Origin: [Mycobacterium] vasticus | GTDB taxonomy: Bacteria > Actinomycetota > Actinomycetes > Mycobacteriales > Mycobacteriaceae | Assembly (NCBI RefSeq): GCF_020181595.1 | Contig: NZ_CP084028.1 | Coordinates: forward strand, 1,253,893-1,317,892 | Direction of reading: 5' to 3' | DNA: 64,000 nt | In this document: one piece after another, positions 46,303 to 58,853 of the stretch | Position numbering within the stretch: the first letter of the stretch is position 1 | How the letters are laid out: the number at the start of each line of letters is the position of its first letter | Made by a program: the position numbers and the translations under genes | Notes under the pieces: model-generated | What the model was told of the DNA's origin: nothing | Database searches by the model: none | What the model saw: only the letters and a program-made list of their open reading frames with translations

Positions 46303-47106
46303 ATGTCTCGGCGCGCTCGTGTTGACGCCGAACTGGTCCGGCGAGGACTGGCCCGCTCGCGTCAGCAGGCCGCGGAATTGATCGACGCCGGCCGGGTCAC
46401 CATCGACGGCATCCGCGCGGTGAAACCGGCTACCGCCGTAGCGATCACCGCCGCACTCGCGGTCGCTGACGACGGTGAACGCAGCTGGGTGTCACGCGGG
46501 GCGCACAAGCTGATCGGCGCGCTGGACGCCTTCGAGATCTCCGTTGCCGACCGGACGTGCCTGGACGCCGGCGCCTCGACCGGCGGCTTCACCGACGTGC
46601 TGCTCGACCGAGGTGCGGCGCGGGTGGTCGCGGTCGACGTCGGCTACGGGCAGCTGGCCTGGTCGTTGCGCACCGATCCGCGGGTGGTCGTCGTCGAGCG
46701 CACCAACGTGCGCAGCCTGACTCCCGAAGCCGCCGGTGGGCCGGCGGATCTGATCGTCGCCGACCTGTCGTTCATCTCGCTGTCCACCGTGTTGCCCGCG
46801 CTGACTGGTTGCGCGTCAACCCGCGCCGATATCGTTCCAATGGTGAAGCCGCAGTTCGAGGTGGGACGACAACAGGTGGGCGCCGGCGGGGTGGTGTCCG
46901 ACCCCGGCCTGCGCGCCGACGCGGTCCTGTCGGTGGCGCACCGGGCCGCCGAACTCGGGTGGGGCACCGTGGCCGTCACGGCCAGCCCACTGCCCGGGCC
47001 GTCGGGCAACGTCGAATACTTTCTGCATCTGCGCACCACCGCCGCCCTGACCGGCGACGCCCTGCGCACCGCCGTCGAAGACGCCGTCACGAGGGGGCCG
47101 CAGTGA
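46303..47106 (+). CDS. tlyA: TlyA, 2'-O-ribose methyltransferase of 16S and 23S rRNA
   Basis: Methylates C1409 of 16S and C1920 of 23S rRNA, which makes ribosomes sensitive to capreomycin and viomycin. 267 residues: N-terminal S4 RNA-binding domain (about 5-65), the inter-domain tetrapeptide RSWV (60-63; RAWV in M. tuberculosis), the FtsJ-like methyltransferase with SAM motif DAGASTGGF (88-96) and catalytic K/D/K/E residues in the core. ATG 46303. Overlaps nadK by 4 bases. Intact, so capreomycin sensitivity is expected from this locus. Confidence 0.96.
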   Translation: MSRRARVDAELVRRGLARSRQQAAELIDAGRVTIDGIRAVKPATAVAITAALAVADDGERSWVSRGAHKLIGALDAFEISVADRTCLDAGASTGGFTDVLLDRGAARVVAVDVGYGQLAWSLRTDPRVVVVERTNVRSLTPEAAGGPADLIVADLSFISLSTVLPALTGCASTRADIVPMVKPQFEVGRQQVGAGGVVSDPGLRADAVLSVAHRAAELGWGTVAVTASPLPGPSGNVEYFLHLRTTAALTGDALRTAVEDAVTRGPQ

Positions 47107-48008
47107 GCACCGGGAACCCACAGCGCACCGTTCTGCTGGTGGTGCACACCGGGCGTGAAGAGGCCACCGACACCGCCCGCCGGGTCGCGAAGGTTCTCGA
47201 CGACCACGGCATCGCGCTGCGGGTGCTCACGTCGGAGGCCGTCGACAAGGGCGCGCTGCACCCCGACGACATCCACCTGGCCGACTCGGACACCCGGGCA
47301 GCCGAAGACTGCGAGCTGGTGCTGGTGCTCGGCGGTGACGGCACCTTCCTGCGGGCCGCCGAACTGGCCCGCAACGCCGACATCCCGGTGCTGGGCGTCA
47401 ACCTCGGGCGGATCGGATTTCTGGCCGAGGCCGAAGCCGACAGCATCGACCGGGTGCTGGACCACATCATCGCCCGCGACTACCGGGTCGAGGACCGGAT
47501 GACCCTCGACGTGGTGGTGCGCGCCGACGGCGAGGTCATCGGCAACGGCTGGGCGCTCAACGAGGCCAGCATGGAGAAGGGCCCGCGACTGGGTGTGCTC
47601 GGCGTCGTCGTCGAAGTGGACGGCCGGCCGGTGTCGACGTTCGGCTGCGACGGCGTGCTGGTGTCCACGCCCACCGGATCCACCGCGTATGCGTTCTCCG
47701 CCGGCGGGCCGGTGCTCTGGCCGGACTTGGACGCCATTCTGGTGGTGCCCAACAACGCACACGCGCTGTTCGCCCGGCCGATGGTCACCAGCCCGGAGTC
47801 CACGATCGCGATCGAAGTCGAAAGCGACGGGCATGAGGCGATGGTGTTCTGCGACGGCCGCCGCAAGATGCTGGTGCCGGCCGGCGGGCGCCTGGAGGTG
47901 CAGCGCGGCACCACCCCGGTGAAATGGGCGCGGGTGGGCCGCTCGCCGTTCACCGACCGGCTGGTGCGCAAGTTCCGGCTGCCGGTCACCGGCTGGCGCG
48001 GGCAGTAG
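47103..48008 (+). CDS. nadK: NAD kinase
   Basis: Makes NADP from NAD using ATP or polyphosphate. 301 residues: GGDGT at 77-81 ([14 protein letters not shown]), the NE/short motif [15 protein letters not shown], and the C-terminal [15 protein letters not shown] loop. GTG 47103 overlaps the tlyA stop; the longer frame beginning in tlyA is a shadow. Confidence 0.96.
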   Translation: MSTGNPQRTVLLVVHTGREEATDTARRVAKVLDDHGIALRVLTSEAVDKGALHPDDIHLADSDTRAAEDCELVLVLGGDGTFLRAAELARNADIPVLGVNLGRIGFLAEAEADSIDRVLDHIIARDYRVEDRMTLDVVVRADGEVIGNGWALNEASMEKGPRLGVLGVVVEVDGRPVSTFGCDGVLVSTPTGSTAYAFSAGGPVLWPDLDAILVVPNNAHALFARPMVTSPESTIAIEVESDGHEAMVFCDGRRKMLVPAGGRLEVQRGTTPVKWARVGRSPFTDRLVRKFRLPVTGWRGQ

Positions 48009-48021
48009 GGGCGCCGGCCGG

Positions 48022-49791
48022 GTGCTCACCGAGATCCGAATCGAATCATTGGGGGCGATCAGCGCCGCCACCGCGGAGTTCGACCGCGGGTTGACCGTGC
48101 TGACCGGTGAGACCGGCACCGGCAAGACCATGGTGGTGACCGGGCTGCACCTGCTCGGCGGCGCCCGTGCCGACGCGAACCGGGTGCGCTCCGGTGCGGC
48201 CCGCGCCGTGGTGGAGGGCAGGTTCTGCACCGCCGATCTGGCCGCGGCCACCGCCGCCGAGATCGACGAGATCCTTGATTCCGCCGGTGCCGACCGCGAT
48301 GAGGACGGCACCGTGATCGCGGCTCGCTCGGTCAGCCGGGACGGGCCGTCGCGGGCCTATCTGGGTGGTCGCGGGGTGCCCGCAAAATCGTTGAGTGGCT
48401 TCACCGGTGGGCTGCTGACGCTGCACGGCCAGAACGACCAGCTGCGGCTGATGCGCCCGGAGGAGCAGCGCGGCGCACTGGACCGGTTCGCCGCCGTCGG
48501 CGCCCGGCTGGAGCGCTACCGCGCCGCGCGGGAGGCCTGGCAGGAAGCGCGCCGGCAACTCATCGAGCGCCGGGACCGGGCCCGGGAAATGGCCCAGGAG
48601 GCGGACCGGCTGACGTTCGCGCTGCGTGAGATCGACGCCGTAGACCCGCAGCCCGGCGAAGACGACGCGCTGAGCACCGACATCCGCCGGCTCTCCGAGC
48701 TGGACGCGCTGCGGGCGGCGGCGTCCGGCGCGCGGGCCGCGCTGACCGGGGCCGACGACGCGATGGCGGATGCGGCAAGCTCGGCCACCGACCGGCTGGG
48801 GCAGGCGAAGACGGCGCTGACCACCACCGACGACACCGCGTTGCAGGAGCTGGGCGAACAGCTCACCGAGGCACTCACCGTGGTCGGCGACGTGGCCCGC
48901 GAGCTGGGCGGCTACCTCGACGGTCTGCCCACCGGCGCCGACGCGCTGGACGCCAAGCTGGCCCGGCAGGCCGAGCTGCGCACGCTGACCCGCAAGTACG
49001 CCTCCGACATCGACGGGGTGCTGGCCTGGGCGGCGCAGTCCCGCGACCGGATGGCCCAGCTCGACGTCTCCGAAGAAGCATTGGCAGGGCTGGCCCGGCG
49101 CGTGGACGAGCTGACCGGGCAGGTGGTGGCGACCGCCACCGAGCTCAGCGCGGCGCGGTCGAAGGCGGCGGGCGGGCTGGCGAAGGCGGTCAGCAAGGAG
49201 TTGTCCGGACTGGCGATGGCCGACGCCGAATTCAGCATCGAAGTCCGCACCAGCGCGGTGGCCGAAGACGACCCGGCGGCCCTGCGGTTGCCGTCGGGGC
49301 AGACCGTGCACGCCGGTGCCGACGGCATCGACGACGTCGAGTTTGGGCTGGCCGCGCACCGGGGGATGACCGTGCTGCCGTTGGCCAAGAGCGCATCCGG
49401 GGGCGAGCTGTCTCGGGTGATGCTGGCGCTGGAGGTGGTGCTGGCCACCTCGTCGCGGGATTCGGCGGGCACCACCATGGTTTTCGACGAGGTCGACGCC
49501 GGCGTCGGCGGCCGGGCGGCGGTGCAGATCGGCCGCCGGCTGGCCCGCCTGGCGCGCACCCATCAGGTGATCGTGGTGACTCACCTGCCGCAGGTCGCGG
49601 CTTACGCCGACGCGCACCTTTCCGTGGACGCCGGCGGCAACGGCGCCAGCGGGGTGCGTCGCCTCGATGACGATGGCCGGGTCGCCGAACTGGCCCGGAT
49701 GTTGGCGGGGCTGGGGGATTCCGACAGCGGCCGGGCGCACGCCCGAGAGTTGCTGGGAGCGGCCCGCGAGGAGCGCGAGAAACCCGAATGA
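48022..49791 (+). CDS. recN: DNA repair protein RecN
   Basis: SMC-like ATPase for double-strand break repair. 589 residues: Walker A TGETGTGKT (28-36), two coiled-coil arms (about 155-240 and 290-390) around a short hinge, the signature ASGGELSRVMLALEVVL, and Walker B FDEVDAGVGG with the D-loop GRRLARLARTHQVIVVTHLPQVAA. GTG 48022, 13 bases after nadK. Member of the tlyA-nadK-recN operon seen in all mycobacteria. Confidence 0.96.
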   Translation: MLTEIRIESLGAISAATAEFDRGLTVLTGETGTGKTMVVTGLHLLGGARADANRVRSGAARAVVEGRFCTADLAAATAAEIDEILDSAGADRDEDGTVIAARSVSRDGPSRAYLGGRGVPAKSLSGFTGGLLTLHGQNDQLRLMRPEEQRGALDRFAAVGARLERYRAAREAWQEARRQLIERRDRAREMAQEADRLTFALREIDAVDPQPGEDDALSTDIRRLSELDALRAAASGARAALTGADDAMADAASSATDRLGQAKTALTTTDDTALQELGEQLTEALTVVGDVARELGGYLDGLPTGADALDAKLARQAELRTLTRKYASDIDGVLAWAAQSRDRMAQLDVSEEALAGLARRVDELTGQVVATATELSAARSKAAGGLAKAVSKELSGLAMADAEFSIEVRTSAVAEDDPAALRLPSGQTVHAGADGIDDVEFGLAAHRGMTVLPLAKSASGGELSRVMLALEVVLATSSRDSAGTTMVFDEVDAGVGGRAAVQIGRRLARLARTHQVIVVTHLPQVAAYADAHLSVDAGGNGASGVRRLDDDGRVAELARMLAGLGDSDSGRAHARELLGAAREEREKPE

Positions 49792-49871
49792 GCCTGTGAC
49801 TGGTGTGACTGTTTATAACTAAAGGGACAATTGTTACGGCGCGCCTCCCGTTGTTCAGCGGATTTGCCGGA

Positions 49872-49877
49872 CACAAT
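49872..49877 (+). promoter_or_regulatory. Candidate -10 box of steA
   Basis: CACAAT, 7 bases, ATG 49885. The arrangement is identical to that at 6953-6966. Transcription would start at the ATG. Confidence 0.4.
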
Positions 49878-49884
49878 CGCGCCC

Positions 49885-51066
49885 ATGAAGATGCCTGCGT
49901 TGCTGTCTCGTAACACCGCTCGGCCTGGTGTCGTCGGTACCGCCCGGGTCGACCACGACATCGACCGGTTGCTGCGCCGGGTCGGCCCCGGCGACATCGT
50001 CGTCCTCGACATCCTCGACCTGGACCGCATCACCGCCGACGCGCTGGTGGAGGCCGACATCGCCGGCGTCGTCAACGCCTCGGCATCCATCTCCGGCCGC
50101 TACCCCAACCTGGGGCCCGAGGTGCTCGTCGCCAACGGTGTCACCCTGATCGACGAAGCCGGCCCCACGGTGTTCAAGAAGATCCGCGACGGAGCCAAGG
50201 TCCGGCTGCACAACGGCGCCGTCTACTCCGGGGATCGCAGGCTGGCCCGCGGTGTCGAACGCAACGACGTCGAGATCGCCGACATGATGCAGGACGCCAA
50301 GACCGGGCTCGTCGCACACCTGGAGTCTTTCGCCGGCAACACCATTGAGTTCATTCGCAGCGAGAGCCCGCTGCTGATCGACGGGATCGGCATCCCCGAG
50401 ATCGACGTCGACCTGCGTCGTCGCCACGTGGTGCTCGTCGGCGACGAGACCGACGCCGCTGACGACCTCAAGCGGCTCAAGCCGTTCATCAAGGAGTACC
50501 AGCCCGTGCTGATCGGCATCGGGTCCGGTGCCGACGTGCTGCGCAAGGCCGGATACCGTCCGCAGCTGATCGTCGGTGACCCGGACCAGATGAGTGCCGA
50601 GGTGCTGCGCTGCGGGTCGCAGGTGGTCCTGCCGGCCGACGCCGACGGCCACGCGCCGGGCCTGGAGCGCATCCAGGACCTCGGTGTCGGTGCGATGACC
50701 TTCCCGGCCGCCGGATCGGCCATGGATCTCGCGTTGCTGCTGGCCGACCACCACGGCGCCGCACTGCTGGTGACGGCCGGGCACACCGCCAACATCGAGA
50801 CGTTCTTCGACCGGACCCGCCAGATGACGAACCCGTCGATGTTCCTGACCCGGCTCAAGGTCGGCGAGAAGCTGGTGGACGCCCGCGCGGTGGCAACCCT
50901 GTACCGCAACCGGGTCTCTGCCGGCGCGATCGCGCTGCTGGTGCTGTCGATGCTGGTGGCGGTCATCGTCGCGCTGTGGGTGTCGCAGACCGACGCCGTG
51001 GTTCTGGACTGGCTCAGCAATTACTGGCATCACCTGGTGCAGTGGCTGCGGCACTGGGTGACCTAA
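49885..51066 (+). CDS. steA: SteA-like cell-separation protein (Rv1697 family)
   Basis: 393-residue protein. A large cytosolic domain resembles thiamine pyrophosphokinase (GSGADVLRKAGYRPQLIVGDPDQMS, VLPADADGHAPG), and one C-terminal span (about 341-362, AGAIALLVLSMLVAVIVALWV) is followed by a short tail. In Corynebacterium the SteA-SteB pair is needed for daughter-cell separation and works with the RipA hydrolase. M. tuberculosis Rv1697 is the close match. ATG 49885 was chosen because the residues upstream lack conservation. The next gene encodes the SteB/MctB partner. Confidence 0.88.
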   Translation: MKMPALLSRNTARPGVVGTARVDHDIDRLLRRVGPGDIVVLDILDLDRITADALVEADIAGVVNASASISGRYPNLGPEVLVANGVTLIDEAGPTVFKKIRDGAKVRLHNGAVYSGDRRLARGVERNDVEIADMMQDAKTGLVAHLESFAGNTIEFIRSESPLLIDGIGIPEIDVDLRRRHVVLVGDETDAADDLKRLKPFIKEYQPVLIGIGSGADVLRKAGYRPQLIVGDPDQMSAEVLRCGSQVVLPADADGHAPGLERIQDLGVGAMTFPAAGSAMDLALLLADHHGAALLVTAGHTANIETFFDRTRQMTNPSMFLTRLKVGEKLVDARAVATLYRNRVSAGAIALLVLSMLVAVIVALWVSQTDAVVLDWLSNYWHHLVQWLRHWVT

Positions 51067-51088
51067 ACGGATTGGGGCGCACACCGCA

Positions 51089-54503
<3,415 letters not shown>

Positions 54504-54507
<4 letters not shown>

Positions 54508-55484
54508 CCGCCGCGACCCGGCCGGTGGGCGCACTGCCCGGGCAACTGCAGGGCTACCTGGACCATCTGACCATCGAGCGCGGCGTCGCGGCCAACACGC
54601 TCAGCTCCTACCGGCGGGATCTGCGCCGCTACAGCGAGTACCTGCTGGCCCGCGGTATCGAGGACCTGGCCGCCGTCGGCGAACACGACGTCACCGACTT
54701 CCTGGTGGCGTTGCGACGCGGTGACCCGGACGCCGGGGTGCCGGCGCTGTCGGCGGTCTCGGCGGGTCGAGCACTGGTCGCGGTGCGCGGCCTGCACCGG
54801 TTCGCCGTCGCCGAGGGGCTGACACCGACCGACGTGGCGAATGGGGTCAAACCGCCCACGCCCGGGCGACGGCTGCCCAAAAGCCTGACCATCGACGAGG
54901 TCTCGGCGCTGCTGGCCGGCGCCGGAGGCGCTCCCCCACAGGCGGGTGGTACCCCCAGCGAGGCCGACGGACCGCTGACGTTGCGTAACCGCGCCCTGCT
55001 GGAGTTGTTGTATTCCACCGGATCCCGGATTTCCGAGGCCGTCGGCCTGGACATCGACGACGTGGATATGCGGGACCGGTCGGTGTTGTTGCGCGGCAAG
55101 GGCGGCAAGCAGCGCCTGGTGCCGGTGGGCCGGCCCGCGGTGGCCGCACTGGACGCCTACCTGGTGCGGGGCCGCCCGGGCCTGGCCGGCCGGGGCCACG
55201 GCACTCCGGGGGTCTTCCTCAACGCCCGGGGCGGCCGGCTGTCACGGCAGAGCGCCTGGCAGGTGTTGCAGGACGCCGCCGAGCGAGCAGGGATCACCGC
55301 GAAGGTGTCGCCGCACACGCTGCGGCACTCGTTCGCCACGCATCTGCTCGACGGCGGGGCCGACGTTCGGGTGGTGCAGGAACTTCTCGGGCACGCCTCG
55401 GTGACCACCACGCAGATCTACACCCTGGTGACCGTCAACGCGCTGCGCGAGGTGTGGGCCGGCGCCCACCCCCGCGCCCAGTAG
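54504..55484 (+). CDS. xerD: Tyrosine recombinase XerD
   Basis: Resolves chromosome dimers at dif together with XerC. 326 residues. SAM-like N-terminal domain (about 11-105), catalytic domain with R175, K199 region, H271, R274, H297 and nucleophile Y306 ([25 protein letters not shown]). Compared with the 311-residue M. tuberculosis Rv1701, about 8 residues are added at 143-152 between the domains ([10 protein letters not shown]), encoded by a repeat element (54930-54959). All catalytic residues are kept, so it should be active. Overlaps the Nudix gene by 4 bases. Confidence 0.95.
54930..54959 (+). repeat. Short GC-rich palindromic repeat inserted in frame in xerD
   Basis: 30 bases, including CTCCCCCACAGGCGGGTGG followed by TACCCCCAGC; it has near-palindromic arms (CCCCCA and GGGTGGTACCCCC). 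Its sequence resembles small repeats I recall scattered in many mycobacterial genomes. Its length, a multiple of three, keeps the xerD frame open and adds [11 protein letters not shown] saw no second copy in this window. Confidence 0.55.
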
Positions 55485-55493
55485 CCCGTCATT

Positions 55494-55560
55494 GGCGCGA
55501 GCGTGCAGAGTTGTCCGCCAAAACCCCAGGTGGTGGTGCGCATTTGTGCACGCTCGCGCC
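55494..55560. repeat. Intergenic inverted repeat between convergent xerD and methyltransferase genes
   Basis: GGCGCGAGCGTGCA (55494-55507) and its exact complement TGCACGCTCGCGCC (55547-55560), 14-bp arms with a 39-base loop. It fills almost all of the 92-base gap between two convergent stops. It could act as a two-way terminator or be a copy of a dispersed repeat; there is no U-tract. Confidence 0.7.
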
Positions 55561-55576
55561 GGAGGGTGGCCGGGGA

Positions 55577-56329
55577 TCAGCCCAGGAACTCCGACTCGAG
55601 CACCAGGTCGGTCACCAGGCTCTGATACTCCACGTGGGTGCGGTGTTCGATGGTGTCCCACCGCGCCCCCTGCTCGGCGTGCATGTACTCCCGGTAGCGT
55701 GGCGCCCCGGGCACCTTGACGTTGTCGGCGACCACGATCGCCCCGCGCCGCAGCCAGCCCCGGTCGAGAACACTGCGCAGGTCCGCCAGATACGCGTCCT
55801 TGTCGTGATCGAGGAACATGAAATCCAGTGCGCCGGCTGCGAATCCGTGCTGGGTGGCCAGTGCGTCCAGGGTGCGTCCGCCGTCGCCGATGGTGCCCAC
55901 CACGCAGGTGATCCGGTCGGCCACCCCGGCGTGCTCCCAGATCCGCCGGGCGTTGGCGGCGTTGGCCTCGGCCAGCTCGACCGAATACACCCGGGCGGCC
56001 GGTGCGGCGCGCGCGATCCGCAAAGCGCTGTAGCCGCAGTAGGTGCCCAACTCCAGCACCCGGGCCGGGTCGGCCCGTCGTACAGCGGCGTCGAGCAGGG
56101 CGCCCTTCTCGTCGCCGACGTTGATCAGCAACGACTTGGAGTAGGCGAACTCGTCGATGCGGGCCAGCACGTCGTCGACATCACCGGCACGCGCATGGGC
56201 CAGTACATAGTCGACAGCCGCTGCCTCGCGACCGTCACCGATCTGGCCCGTCCTGGTGATGTTGCGGGCGCCGGTGGCCATTCGAAGCACCGACCAGCGC
56301 AGGAACGGGAGGCGACGCTTGAGGCTCAT
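55577..56329 (-). CDS. SAM-dependent O-methyltransferase, catechol/caffeoyl-CoA type
   Basis: 250 residues, similar to M. tuberculosis Rv1703c. SAM motif VLELGTYCGYSALRIA (91-106), acidic residue in YSVELAEANAANA, and metal-binding region DFMFLDHDKDAYLADL with ADNVKVPG, as in class I O-methyltransferases of the COMT fold. The substrate is unknown. ATG 56329 preceded by the divergent parA region. Not part of the xerD operon. Confidence 0.9.
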   Translation of the reverse strand: MSLKRRLPFLRWSVLRMATGARNITRTGQIGDGREAAAVDYVLAHARAGDVDDVLARIDEFAYSKSLLINVGDEKGALLDAAVRRADPARVLELGTYCGYSALRIARAAPAARVYSVELAEANAANARRIWEHAGVADRITCVVGTIGDGGRTLDALATQHGFAAGALDFMFLDHDKDAYLADLRSVLDRGWLRRGAIVVADNVKVPGAPRYREYMHAEQGARWDTIEHRTHVEYQSLVTDLVLESEFLG

Positions 56330-56398
56330 GACGCGAGTTTAGGGCGCACACCTGCCCGATGACTGCTGATGTGGCCCGTACGGGCGGCACTGACCCGT

Positions 56399-56404
56399 TA
56401 GACT
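56399..56404 (+). promoter_or_regulatory. Candidate -10 box of the parA-scpAB-rluB-cmk-der operon
   Basis: TAGACT, about 37 bases before the parA ATG, in the 111-base gap to the divergent methyltransferase gene. A clear -35 is not seen. Confidence 0.35.
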
Positions 56405-56440
56405 TCTGCGGATGTCCGCCACCACAGCGCCGCACCGGCC

Positions 56441-57298
56441 ATGAGCGACGACGAGACCCTCGGCGTCGGCCTGACCGGGCGTCCGCCGCGCGACATCCCC
56501 GAACCCCAGCCCCGCACGACGCACGGTCCCGCCAAGGTCATCGCGATGTGCAACCAGAAGGGTGGCGTCGGCAAGACCACCTCCACCATCAATCTGGGTG
56601 CCGCGCTGGCCGAATACGGTCGCAAGGTGCTGCTGGTGGACCTGGATCCGCAGGGCGCGCTGTCGGCGGGCCTGGGCGTACCGCACTACGAGCTGGCGCA
56701 CACCGTGCACAACCTGCTGGTGGAGCCGCGGGTGTCGATCGAGAGCGTGCTGATCCCGACCAAGGTGGAGAACCTGGACCTGGTGCCCTCCAACATCGAC
56801 CTGTCGGCGGCCGAGATCCAGCTGGTCAACGAGGTCGGGCGCGAGCACGCACTGACGCGGGCACTGCGGCCGGTGCTGGACAACTACGACTATCTGCTGG
56901 TGGACTGCCAGCCGTCACTGGGCCTGCTCACCGTCAACGGTCTGGCCTGCGCCGACGGCGTGGTGATCCCCACCGAGTGCGAATACTTCTCGCTGCGCGG
57001 GCTGGCGCTGCTCACCGACACCGTCGAGAAGGTCCGTGACCGGCTCAACCCGAAGCTGGAGATCAGCGGCATTCTGCTGACCCGCTACGACCCGCGCACC
57101 GTCAACTCCCGCGAGGTGATGGCGCGGGTGGTGGAACGCTTCGGCGACCTGGTGTTCGACACCGTGATCACCCGGACCGTCCGTTTCCCCGAGACCACTG
57201 TGGCCGGGGAACCGATCACCAGCTGGGCCCCGAAATCCGGCGGTGCGCAGGCCTATCGCGCACTCGCCCGCGAAGTCATCGACCGATTCGGCGCGTGA
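56441..57298 (+). CDS. parA: ParA/Soj-like ATPase (Rv1708 family)
   Basis: 285-residue deviant-Walker ATPase: KGGVGKTT at 40-47, DLDPQGALSAGLG, and DCQPSLGLLTVN. It belongs to the Soj/ParA group, but it is not the parA of the origin region, which is next to parB; no parB follows. Its position before scpA and scpB, both SMC-complex partners, suggests a task in chromosome segregation. ATG 56441. Overlaps scpA by 4 bases. Confidence 0.92.
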   Translation: MSDDETLGVGLTGRPPRDIPEPQPRTTHGPAKVIAMCNQKGGVGKTTSTINLGAALAEYGRKVLLVDLDPQGALSAGLGVPHYELAHTVHNLLVEPRVSIESVLIPTKVENLDLVPSNIDLSAAEIQLVNEVGREHALTRALRPVLDNYDYLLVDCQPSLGLLTVNGLACADGVVIPTECEYFSLRGLALLTDTVEKVRDRLNPKLEISGILLTRYDPRTVNSREVMARVVERFGDLVFDTVITRTVRFPETTVAGEPITSWAPKSGGAQAYRALAREVIDRFGA

Positions 57299-58119
57299 GT
57301 ACAGACACCGAGGCATCCAGCGCCAATAGCGGTTTTCAGGTTCGACTGACCAACTTCGAGGGTCCGTTCGACCTGTTGCTGCAGCTGATCTTCGCGCACC
57401 GCCTCGACGTCACCGAGGTGGCGTTGCACCAGGTCACCGACGACTTCATCGCCTACACCCGCGACGTCGGCTCGCAGCTGGAGCTGGAGGAGACCACCGC
57501 GTTCCTGGTGATCGCCGCGACCCTGCTCGACCTGAAGGCGGCCCGGCTGCTGCCGGCCGGGCAGGTCGACGACGAAGAAGACCTGGCGCTGCTGGAGGTG
57601 CGAGACCTGCTGTTCGCCCGGCTGCTGCAGTACCGGGCGTTCAAGCACGTCGCGCAGATGTTCGCCGAGCTGGAAGCCGCCGCGCTGCGCAGCTACCCGC
57701 GGGCGGTGGCACTGGAGGACGGCTTCTCCAACCTGCTGCCCGAGGTGATGCTGGGCGTGGACGCCGACACGTTCGCCCAGATCGCGGCGGCCGCGTTCAC
57801 CCCGCGACCGGCCCCGATCGTGGGTACCGATCACCTGCATCGGGTGATGGTGTCGGTGCCCGAGCAAGCCGGCGTGCTGCTGAGGATGCTGGAGGCCCGC
57901 GGCAGTGGCCAGTGGGCGTCGTTCACCGAATTGGTCGCCGACTGCGAGGTGCCGATCGAGATCGTCGGCCGCTTCCTGGCGCTGCTCGAACTGTATCGAG
58001 CGCGGGCGGTAGCATTTGACCAGTCAGAACCACTTGGTGTGCTCCAGGTGTCGTGGACCGGCGAGCGGCCGACCACGGGTGAATTGGTAGACCTGGCGAC
58101 AGCAGAGCCGGCCGAGTAG
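57295..58119 (+). CDS. scpA: Segregation and condensation protein A
   Basis: Kleisin of the SMC-ScpAB condensin. 274 residues: N-terminal FQVRLTNFEGPFDLLLQLI that binds the SMC neck, a helical middle, and a C-terminal winged helix (ASFTELVADCEVPIEIVGRFLALLELYRARAVAF) that binds the SMC head. GTG 57295 overlaps parA. The stop shares a base with the start of scpB. Confidence 0.95.
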   Translation: MSTDTEASSANSGFQVRLTNFEGPFDLLLQLIFAHRLDVTEVALHQVTDDFIAYTRDVGSQLELEETTAFLVIAATLLDLKAARLLPAGQVDDEEDLALLEVRDLLFARLLQYRAFKHVAQMFAELEAAALRSYPRAVALEDGFSNLLPEVMLGVDADTFAQIAAAAFTPRPAPIVGTDHLHRVMVSVPEQAGVLLRMLEARGSGQWASFTELVADCEVPIEIVGRFLALLELYRARAVAFDQSEPLGVLQVSWTGERPTTGELVDLATAEPAE

Positions 58120-58853
58120 TGCGAGACGAATTGATGACTGACCACATGCCCGAACCCGAGATCGACGAGGTTTCGGTGCCGAACTCCGACCTGGGTATCG
58201 ACGTCGCCCTGGCGCCCGAGCTGGAGGACTCCGAGCTGGGTGGGGTGCTGGAGGCACTGTTGCTGGTGGTGGACACCCCGGTGCCCGTCGACGCGCTGGC
58301 GGTGGCCACCGACCAGCCGGTGTACCGGATCACCGCCAAACTACGGGCCATGGCCGACGAGTTCACCGAACGTGACAGCGGAATGGACCTGCGTGAGGCC
58401 GGCGGCGGCTGGCGGCTCTACACCCGCGCCCGCTTCGCCCCGTATGTCGAGCGTCTGCTGCTCGATGGGGCACGCTCCAAGCTGACCCGCGCCGCGCTGG
58501 AAACCCTTGCAGTGGTGGCGTATCGCCAGCCGGTGACGCGTGCGAGGGTCAGCGCCGTGCGCGGGGTGAACGTGGACGCGGTGATGCGCACGCTCGTGGC
58601 GCGTGGGCTGATCATCGAAGCCGGCGCCGACTCCGACACCGGTGCGGTGACGTTCGCCACCACCGAGTTGTTCCTGGAGCGGCTGGGCCTGTCGTCGCTG
58701 ACCGACCTGCCCGACATCGCGCCGCTGCTGCCCGACGTCGACGTGATCGACGACTTGAGCGAATCTTTGGACAGTGAACCGCGATTCATGAAACTCGGCG
58801 GTGGTGCGCCATCGAGCGATCAGCCGCTGACCTTCGATGTGGACCACGACTGA
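58119..58853 (+). CDS. scpB: Segregation and condensation protein B
   Basis: Dimeric winged-helix partner of ScpA in the SMC complex. 244 residues if started at GTG 58119 (MRDELMTDHMPEPE), or 239 from ATG 58134 (MTDHMPEPE); the first couples it to scpA by one shared base. Conserved core: LGGVLEALLLVVDTPV, KLTRAALETLAVVAYRQPVTRARVSAVRGVNVD. The N-terminal 35 residues are acidic and unconserved. Stop overlaps rluB ATG (TGATG). Confidence 0.93.
   Translation: MRDELMTDHMPEPEIDEVSVPNSDLGIDVALAPELEDSELGGVLEALLLVVDTPVPVDALAVATDQPVYRITAKLRAMADEFTERDSGMDLREAGGGWRLYTRARFAPYVERLLLDGARSKLTRAALETLAVVAYRQPVTRARVSAVRGVNVDAVMRTLVARGLIIEAGADSDTGAVTFATTELFLERLGLSSLTDLPDIAPLLPDVDVIDDLSESLDSEPRFMKLGGGAPSSDQPLTFDVDHD

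Noticed and set aside
56441..57298. Chromosomal origin-type parAB locus
   Set aside because: No parB or parS-like sites follow; the gene heads the scpAB operon as Rv1708 does.
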